From Isoetes taiwanensis (taxonomy: Eukaryota > Streptophyta > Lycopodiopsida > Isoetales > Isoetaceae): a stretch of DNA of 64,000 bases. A program made the translations under genes and the position numbers. Within the stretch, counting starts at the first letter, position 1. Each line of letters starts with the position of its first letter. Under the pieces are notes generated by a model. That model saw only the letters and a list, made by a program, of their open reading frames with translations, searched no databases and was not told the DNA's origin. The stretch lies in contig JAJEKV010000011.1 in the NCBI GenBank assembly GCA_021234155.1, positions 5,413,132 to 5,477,131 of the forward strand, given 5' to 3'. Positions 57,200-64,000 of the stretch are shown in pieces.

Positions 57200-58344
57200 T
57201 GTTGTAGCTTTGTCAAATTTCACATGGGAGCTATCGGATGTTTCTGCAATAGTATGCATCAACACGTTTTCCTTGTCTTCCTTGCACTTGGGAGCTTCAA
57301 ATTGAGTTGTGTCTGTAGGAGTCTGCTTCTTTGGGCAAAAAGCTTTGAAGTGAGGTCCACTGCATATGTAGCAACCTCTTTTCGTTGCATTTGTCCGTTC
57401 CTAAATTGTACGATATTCTGTATTCCTGTTCCTGGTATTTGAGTCTCTACGATCGTCGTTGAGTCTAACTCTTTTTGCCCCCTTATTATTCGCCTTATCA
57501 GTGTCACGCTTGCCATTATTCTCTTAGGGGTAACCTTCTCATATATCGTACTTTGCTCCCTTAGGATTAAACTTTCTTTCGGCAGCTTCGGCTTTCCGTA
57601 CTACTTCATCCAATGTTTGGGTTCAATGAGCCTAAGTTCTGCATATAGCTCGTCCCTTAATCCAGACATAAATTTCCTTGTTAACTCCTTATCGCTGAGA
57701 CCTTCCATTTGAACCGACAGGTGTTTGAATTTGCTTGTGTACTGATAAACAGATTCTCATTCCCCTTGTGTGAATATATCACATTCCCTTCGCAGATCTA
57801 CATAGTAACTTGTAGGTAAATTATAGCTTTCCAAAGCTCTTTTGAATTCCTGCCATCTCTTAATCACCGAGGCCATTCTCTTCCTTCCCCGCCACCAAAT
57901 TCGAGCTACATCTGTAAGATATTTATCCATTGCCTGAAGTTTCTGCAACTCGGTGGCTCCAACTCTTTCAAAAAAACTTTCCCATGTAGCTAAGAATCCC
58001 ATAACTGTAGGGGAACTCCTCTTTTCCCCTGAGAAAGTCGACATGCCCTCCACATTCTGCAACCATTTAATCCTGGCTGAAGCATTAGCTGTATTAGGAG
58101 AATTTGGTGGGAAATTCATAGGCGGCGACGGGTTAACAGGTGGAGGCTGGTTTGGAAGTGGAGACTGGGAGATGCTAGATAAGAATCCGTAAAGTAAAGC
58201 TATTTGCTCCAATTTTGTTTGATAATGTTGCTCAGATGTAGGCGGTGGTAGAGCAATTTGATTAGCAATTTACTTGGCTATAAAATCCGTAGTTCTTAAC
58301 GCCTGCTGGTACTGATGATCAAGAATACTAAAGCGGTTGGCCAT
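57200..58344 (-). pseudogene. gag remnant of a minus-strand Ty3/gypsy element
   Basis: Translation from the ATG at 58,344 begins MANRFSILDH and is interrupted by a stop near 58,272. It continues into a 151-codon block with the retrotransposon gag signature: ARIWWRGRKRMASVIKRWQE, NLPTSYYVDLRRECDIFTQG, then KFKHLSVQMEGLSDKELTRK and FMSGLRDELYAELRLIEP down to about 57,620. After frameshifts a zinc knuckle CYICSGPHFKAFCP lies near 57,370-57,329. Pro-rich residues precede the capsid block. The order and a primer site just upstream confirm the reading direction. Confidence 0.85.
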
Positions 58345-58370
58345 TGCATAGAATATAGGACGGAATCTAG

Positions 58371-58382
58371 GCTCTGATACCA
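58371..58382 (-). other. Primer-binding site for initiator Met-tRNA
   Basis: On the minus strand this is TGGTATCAGAGC, the usual plant LTR-retrotransposon primer site complementary to initiator methionine tRNA. It lies two bases inside a CGTATCA end at 58,385, which would be the 3' end of the 5' LTR of the minus-strand element, and 27 bases before its gag start. This contrasts with the chromodomain element, which lacks such a site. Confidence 0.85.
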
Positions 58383-58384
58383 CT

Positions 58385-59094
58385 TGATACGTTTGAAGGA
58401 ATTGCAATGATGGAAAACCTCAGATTACAATCAACAGTAGAATGAACAAAGAAAATAGAATTCAGTTATCCAGAGATAAACAACCGGCGTGAAGCCTGTA
58501 CAACTGATAAGAGCTCTCTTTTAACCGCCCAACCGAGCTCAAGCACAAGAAATCTTTATCTTGTCTTCAACAAGGATCTGCCAATCTCGGCTACAATAAA
58601 TCTACAGTGGCAATTTACACTGGCAGCGGCTATGGCTGGGGGTTCTGGCAGCTTAAACAGGAACGAGGGCTCTTAGCAGTGCTGGGTCGAATGCTTTAGA
58701 CAGGAACAGAGGTTTGAGCAAGGCTCGATCGAATGCTTGAGTTCAAGTTTCTTCACATATTTATGCAGATAAAAAGGCATGTTCTTGGATCGATCTTTTT
58801 TGCTTCCGGAAATAGTTTGCTAAGAAAAGACAAGGTAAATCGGGCAGATAGGAATCGGAAATCAATAACTAGGCGGCCTTTTTATGAGCTTCGAGGTGTT
58901 CTATGCAGTTCCAGATCAATTCGGGAAGACTTGGGCGGCAGTTCCTGGCTGTAAGCTCGACCCCCGTTATTAGCCATGTTTATAATATATATTCTTTAAG
59001 TCGATATTATTCTGTTTCTCCCTTATAGGTTCCATATGTCCTTGCCATTAGATCCTTGCTGGCTTGAACTGCTCCCCCGAGCTGCTCCATATCA
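58385..59094 (-). mobile_element. Probable LTR region of the minus-strand gypsy element
   Basis: The segment begins TGATACG and ends CATATCA on the plus strand, so it has TG...CA ends in either direction. The first 355 bp are unique in this window. The remaining part is the second copy of the 355-bp repeat also found at 56,316-56,671. The full LTR pair cannot be proven because the left partner is only partial. It may instead be a composite of two elements. Confidence 0.5.
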
Positions 59095-59846
59095 GTTTTC
59101 CTATAATTTAGTGGTTATATTTATATGAGTATACTGAATAGTATTTCTAGAGTGCACCAATTTTTAGCCATTGATTTTTTAGATTTAAAATTAATCATGT
59201 GGCCTTAGTTATATTTATCTGCATGTGCCTTATTTTTATAAGTTTCTAAAATTTTGCCTTCTTATTTTTGTTGTATGTGCCCCATTTTGAATGGCTTCTT
59301 ATTTTGTTTTGCAAAATATGGATTTTCTCAGCCAGTTGCTATTATAGAATTATAAAATTGTTTTCGGCCAGTTAACTTTAGGGTTCTCAGCCAGTTAGTC
59401 TTATAGTCATGGGTTTGGAGATGCGTTACCTGAACATACTGCATAAAATCATGGCCGTAGGTTCATCGCTTCAAAATAATCTAAAATCTCTTTGTCTTGA
59501 AATTTGTTCATCTGCTTCAGGTAAGAAGTATAATTTGTTGGCTTCATCTTAAACTTAGTCGTTGGCTGGCATTATGATGTGAGCACATTTGTTTCTATGC
59601 AGATGATTTCCTGACTGGATCCGCTTCTTACATTCTTCAAAGATTCTAGTTTTATGAAGTCTTTGGCTGTTTGAAAGGAGCAAATATTGAAGCTTTTCTT
59701 TGAAGTCATTACACTTGTTGGCAAAGGTATGGAAGATACAGATTGAAGACTCTCTAATTTTGCATGAGCTATGCACAAATGCAGAATTTTTACGTGTGAA
59801 TATAGAAAGAGCAAGAGGTATTTTTTAAGCATTACGTCCAAATTCT
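59095..59846. other. Unassigned AT-rich DNA
   Basis: No gene or repeat was recognised. Short repeats of the phrase CAGCCAGTT occur near 59,330-59,396. Confidence 0.5.
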
Positions 59847-60165
59847 GCTGTAAGCAGGAGTTTGGCAAAAAATAGCTCAATCATTGAGAAGATGTATAAC
59901 TTCCAGATGGTCAGGCTATAACTATTGGAGCTGAGAGGTCATATACCCTGGAGTTATATTTCAACATTTCTTAATTGCCATGGACGTTGCAGGCATCCAC
60001 GAGACAACATACAAGTCTATCTTGAAGTGTGATGTGGATATTAGGGAGGACTTATATGGTAACATTCCTCTTAATAGAGGATCTACCATATTTCTTGTAA
60101 AATTAAGCGATCAGATGAGCAAACAAATTATTGCACTTTCTCCCAGTAGATTGAAAATTAAGTAA
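59847..60165 (+). pseudogene. Actin pseudogene fragment (C-terminal third)
   Basis: Reading frames match actin in order. AKNSSIIEK (near 59,865) corresponds to the AKTSSSVEK region, then [13 protein letters not shown] after a frameshift. [20 protein letters not shown] lies near 59,989-60,048, followed by [15 protein letters not shown] and [20 protein letters not shown], ending at TAA at about residue 330 of a 377-residue actin. The last 47 residues are absent. No introns interrupt the fragment, although plant actins lack introns in this stretch anyway. Conserved glycines in the LSGGST loop are changed (LNRGST), so it is not functional. It is an old gene fragment or processed copy. Confidence 0.88.
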
Positions 60166-60650
60166 TGGCTCATAAAGGTGGTTTCAATTACTGCACCATA
60201 TACAATGCTTAAAATATTTCATTGTGTCCTTTTTGTTATCTTTCTTGCTACGTTGATTGTAGATAATCTTCTTTATGCTTAGACAATGGAAGTTAGTTTG
60301 CATGCATTGCCTCGCATCAGTTATAGGACTTACAGACATTTTCTATACTATGAATATTTCATTAGTTTCTTTTGATGTGCAGAGCAGAGCAATGTTACCT
60401 TTGCATTGTATACATTATACATTTTTATTGCATATTGATGTTTATGGTTACTTATTAGTTTTTTATTTTTTATTTTTTATTTTTGTGTATGTGTGCTTTT
60501 TTTTTTGGGAAACATAAAGATAAAGTACATTGCATCCGTGACACACTTACCAGATTTTCATATTGCCATGTACAGTCACAATTGTTTTTTGCTTGCCCCA
60601 AAGAGACCGTAATTTTTTTTTTAATAACACAAACCATTATATCCAACACC
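60166..60650. other. Unassigned AT-rich DNA
   Basis: No feature recognised; poly-T tracts near 60,460-60,510 and 60,611-60,622. Confidence 0.5.
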
Positions 60651-61317
60651 TTTTAAATCAAATTCCCTTGTCAACGGATTGCTTCAGCGCCTGAGGGTGC
60701 CTGGGCGCCTGCCTGAGCCTCTCCTGGCAGTGATGGATGGTGCCTAGGCCCTGGCAGTGATGGATGGCGTCTGGAGGCGGACCGCCGATTGCTGCGAGCA
60801 CCGGTGCATGCTGGCGAGGGCGCTGCGAGCATGCTTGTGTATTTGGAGCACACGATGGATGGAGCGGGTGTCGGGCGCTTTGGCGCAGTGGTGGAGGATG
60901 CACCTCCTCCGAAAGCGACTTCTCGGCGCCCCCGACGGCCGCCGCCTTCCCCGGCGCTGGACTTCTGGCGCTTGGGCTTATTGGATGCGTTGGTTTTCAC
61001 GGCCGGTGCCCTCACGGCCACCGCCTTCTGCAGATCGTTGCTATGGGGTTTTGGGACTCTACGTTTTCGGGCAGCTCTTATGGTCTAGTGGTTTGATCGA
61101 GTTACTCGGGGGTCGGCACCGGGATCTCTCGCATCGGCATCTATTTGCCCCGGTTTTGATGAGAGGATGGAGGTTTAGCGTGCATGAGTCCGCACCCAGC
61201 ATTTTCGGTACCTAGTCGCGGAAGAGGTTACGGTTCGGGGCGTTTGTTGAAGTTACGTTTGTTGGAGGTATGCTTGTTGCTTTTTGCAAAGCAAAGATAG
61301 CTTTTTGATCTGTGGTC
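60651..61317. other. GC-rich block of unknown nature
   Basis: This stretch is markedly richer in GC than its surroundings, with overlapping open frames on both strands (116 codons minus, 152 plus). None shows recognisable domains. The frames are Arg/Ala/Pro-rich, as expected from base composition. It lies directly upstream of a LINE-like 3' end and may be the body of that element. Confidence 0.4.
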
Positions 61318-61489
61318 ATCATGGCAGCGGTTTTTTCCCGGTGGGGTTTTTAATCCAGGGCCATGGTGCTCACGAGCTGCCGCCCATGCAATGTATTTTT
61401 GTTTTCTTTGTACTTGTGGTCGCATGTCCTTCGTGACGCTGCCTTTGTGGTGCGACGTAAAAATATACTTCCTTCCTTCCTTCCTTCCT
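61318..61489 (+). mobile_element. LINE-like 3' end: hairpin and (TTCC)n tail
   Basis: A hairpin pairing CATCATGGC with GCCATGGTG (61,318-61,369) encloses GGTTTTTTCCCGGTGGGG and TTTTTAATCC. That is the same inner layout as the LINE hairpins at 15.5 and 22.6 kb. About 90 bp later GTGGTGCGACGTAAAAA resembles the conserved GTGGACG pre-tail segment. The end is (TTCC)n at 61,469-61,489. No coding part was recognised, so it is a truncated or diverged relative. Confidence 0.6.
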
Positions 61490-61491
61490 AT

Positions 61492-61543
61492 GGAACCCCT
61501 TTTGGTTTGGGTGCATACTAACCCCCTTTGGTTTGGGTGCATA
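61492..61543. repeat. 26-bp tandem duplication after the retroelement tail
   Basis: Two adjacent copies share CCCCTTTTGGTTTGGGTGCA or its one-base variant. The same motif lies at 8,429-8,450, also shortly after a short-repeat tail. Confidence 0.8.
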
Positions 61544-62180
61544 TTTACACGGGTGTAACTCCGGACAGCGAAAGCCTCTTTTGTATGCACTAAAATTAAA
61601 TAATACATGTATAAAATCAACACCATTTACTATATTACCTGAAATCTTATAGTATTTTGCAACCCTCGCTATACAGTACGCCCAAACTTGTACGAGCTTA
61701 CCCCATAAACGAGGATCACTATCTACGGTATTGAGGAAGGTTCTTTTATCGGCCCCGGGTGCAGCAAGCCCGTTGCTACCCGGATTAACTTGCAAATATA
61801 TCCATCCAACAGTTCTCGATGCCCGAAGTCGCCTCCCGTGTGAATCAAGATTAAAAAAAAAAAAGGCTGGGTTGTCAAGTTGCAAAATTAACCTCAAAAG
61901 ATTAATGGCTAATGGGTAATGGTGAAGTTGGATTGTTAGGATTTCAATACAACTCACTCCGGTACAATCTCTACTTCGTCCTGTGGTCATTGAACCTATC
62001 TTCGTCTTTCATTCCTAACTAGCCCCTTGTATCCTGCCACTAAAATGGAAATATCTGTAAATCCCTATGCAAGGTAGGGCGTCTGTTTGTGCTCGAACAA
62101 ACCCTTTTTCAAATCCAATACCGACCTAACAGTTGTAAATAAGCTTCTAAATTTTTCAAATTTGAATTTGGAACAAAATA
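61544..62180. other. Unassigned DNA
   Basis: Open frames up to 206 codons on the minus strand (61,370-61,990) overlap the retroelement tail and are not recognised. No RNA or repeat was identified. Confidence 0.4.
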
Positions 62181-62183
62181 GCG

Positions 62184-62286
62184 CCATGGCGCCATTTGAT
62201 CCAAGTGTTCACCATTTCGACCAAATGGCGCCATTTGGCTCCAAATTTAAACCAAAATTTATTTTTTTGTACTAAATGGCGCCATT
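62184..62286. repeat. Cluster of ATGGCGCCAT palindromes
   Basis: The 10-bp palindrome ATGGCGCCAT occurs at 62,186, 62,225 and 62,275, mostly extended to AAATGGCGCCATTT. A fourth partial copy (GCGCCATGG) overlaps the first. The flanks contain CAAATTTGAATTTGG and CCAAATTTAAACC. Another isolated copy lies at 7,856. Confidence 0.8.
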
Positions 62287-62609
62287 TTTGCTTGTTTATT
62301 GCTTGTGTTTCGTCTAATTCATATGTTCTAGTCTAATTCCTTGCAAATAAGCTTCTAAATTATGATCTTGAAATCATTTTGTTTAAGTGGTCTAATTCTT
62401 CCATTTTATAAACCATGAGATGATGAATCTACCACAAAACGTCTTAGAAAAGACTATGGTGGAATTTTTGATAAATAATTCCTAATTGTTTGAAGTTCAT
62501 ATGTTCTTTATGGACCTAATTGGGTCCTGACAAAGGGTTCAGATTTTGAAAATTCCTAGCTGTTCCATCTTTTGAAGAAATCAAATATATTTAGAAAGCC
62601 ACATTGTTT

Positions 62610-62929
62610 TCTGTCACTATTGGGAATTATAGAGGTCTATGAATTTTGACATTCACTAGTCTATAAAGGGCATATGTTGTCAATATAACGTTTCAAATAC
62701 GTATGTTAGGTTGTCTTTTTGGTCTACAAAAAAGGCCACTTACGTGACATTGTTGGCATGCGACGCGCATCATAGAGGTCACTATTGGCTTATAGAGGTC
62801 TATTGCATTTGACATTGACTAGTCTATGGAGGGCACGTGTTGCCATTATAGCATTCCAACTCTTAACCGCTTGCATTTATGTTAGTTTGTCTTTTAAGTA
62901 TACCACTTACATAACATTCTTGGCATGGA
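62610..62929. repeat. Tandem duplication of about 155 bp
   Basis: Phrases TATAGAGGTCTAT, CTAGTCTAT and CCACTTAC occur in the same order at 62,610-62,762 and 62,776-62,929, diverged by about a quarter. No gene was seen. Confidence 0.7.
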
Positions 62930-64000
62930 AACGGGACAAAACACATTAGCAAGGAGCCTAGTTGACATGTCATGTAAGTGGTCTGCCCTATAATGTGGAA
63001 GCCTGTTAGTCGCTCGTTCTGTACCATGAGTCATAAATCCAACAAGTTGAAGCCAAGAATGTTAGGTAAAAAGAAAAGAAAAGGTGCTAACGCACTGTGG
63101 GTAGTGTTGGTCAAAGTCCGAGGAACACTATAAATCAACTAGTTGGAATTGGAAATTTTCCAGTTAAGTTACCATATCATAGGAATTCTTCAGGTAAGTT
63201 ATCTTATGGTTTTATATCAAGCCAATGAAAAGAGTAATTATAGGAAATTTTTCGATGGTACCTAAAAAGTTTGCCCAACACTGACTGTGGGTTGCCCTTA
63301 CAACTATTCCCATTGTTTGCCTTTTGGGCAATCCAAAAAGAGGATCTTAGTACATGGAAATCTTTGGAAGTGAAAGTTTGCCATGTGGCAACATATCATT
63401 GGAATTGTAGGGTAGAATGAGAATATGCAGTTTAAGTAGAAGGCCACCTGTGGTTACTGGCATATTGTCTAAATGGGATTGATTGAATATGAAATAATTC
63501 CTAAAAGTTTGAAGTTCGGATGTTCTTTTTTCACATTCTGAAAGTTCCTAGCTGGTCCATCTTTTGAAGAAATCAAATGCATTTAGAAAGACGAATAGTA
63601 CTTAGTATCTGTTTCCATTAAAAAATAATAGCATCTTGACATTAATATTCTATTTTAAATATCATGGATAAAGGTTCTTGGTTTATACATTTCTTAGAAA
63701 TTCTTTAGGGACCTAATTGGGTCTCTCAAGGATTTGAAATTTTGATTTGCAGTAGCTATCTCAATTTTCTTAGAAATCACTTGAAACTTGAAAGATGAGT
63801 AGTATTTATAATTTATAATTATGGAAAAATAATGTTATATTAAACTTGTATTTCATGACAAGCATCATGAGATCATATCATATTATTAAAACCATTGAAT
63901 CAGGTGTATTTCAAGGTGCGACTGTGTTAAACATGAAGAATGTATTTTGCTATTCAATATATGGCGGTATAGAACTGAGAGACCAATACAAGTTCATGAA
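62930..64000. other. Unassigned AT-rich DNA with a further duplication
   Basis: A block around 63,491-63,593 repeats 62,478-62,600; both contain TCCATCTTTTGAAGAAATCA. No gene or RNA was recognised up to the end of the window. Confidence 0.55.

Noticed and set aside
60671-61215. Arg/Ala-rich genes in the GC-rich block
   Set aside because: All frames are open because of high GC content and none shows a domain. The block leads into a retroelement tail.
61370-61990. 206-codon minus-strand gene
   Set aside because: It runs through a (TTCC)n tail and a tandem duplication and has no recognisable domain.

Overview
The window is nuclear DNA from a large, transposon-rich land plant genome. It carries a degenerate insert of plastid 23S rRNA, a decayed actin pseudogene, several decayed LINEs with short-repeat tails, at least two kinds of Ty3/gypsy retroelement, and long GA/CT microsatellites. 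The chromodomain retrotransposon has a Tf1/sushi-like look (gag type, integrase, apparent self-priming site). That favours a non-flowering plant such as a fern, lycophyte or moss, but this is a weak inference. Only one ordinary host gene is suggested, a four-helix membrane protein at about 9.8-10.8 kb on the minus strand, and it appears interrupted.

Layout: 1-1.7 kb GA microsatellites and featureless DNA; 1.7-3.9 kb a decayed LINE (minus strand); 3.95-8.02 kb a 4-kb element with about 70-bp terminal inverted repeats, containing foldback repeats and a long hairpin; 9.8-10.8 kb the membrane-protein gene; 14.16-14.56 kb plastid 23S rRNA remnant; 15.3-15.7 kb a truncated LINE 3' end; 16.0-16.8 kb and 17.6-19.6 kb tandem repeats; 20.3-22.7 kb a second LINE with a (TTCTA)n tail; 22.7-28 kb mostly unassignable DNA with small hairpin repeats.

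The centre of the window is a tandem array of seven units (28,095-50,994). Each unit is 3.14-3.37 kb and holds non-element DNA, a complete 5' LTR and the start of a chromodomain LTR retrotransposon. Long and short units alternate strictly, giving a higher-order period of about 6.5 kb. The seventh unit runs into the rest of the retrotransposon (gag/protease, a foreign ORF in place of reverse transcriptase, integrase, chromodomain, 3' LTR), which ends at 54,275 with a 5-bp target-site duplication GGAAG. The segment covering upstream flank, LTR and gag start therefore seems to have been amplified after the element inserted.

The LTR is the most interesting object. It has a near-perfect six-pentamer heat-shock element, an inverted CCAAT box, a TATA box, and a predicted transcript 5' end whose first 12 bases are complementary to the primer-binding site just after the LTR. 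This is the layout expected of a heat-responsive, self-priming retrotransposon. It also carries an antisense tRNA-like stretch. A second theme is a family of hairpins with covarying outer stems and a conserved inner sequence, found at LINE 3' ends and twice in each array unit.

Downstream (55.8-59.1 kb) are remnants of other Ty3/gypsy elements on both strands, including a gag with an initiator-Met-tRNA primer site. Then come the actin pseudogene (59.85-60.17 kb), a GC-rich stretch ending in another LINE-like 3' end (61.3-61.5 kb), and AT-rich DNA with palindromes and duplications to the end.
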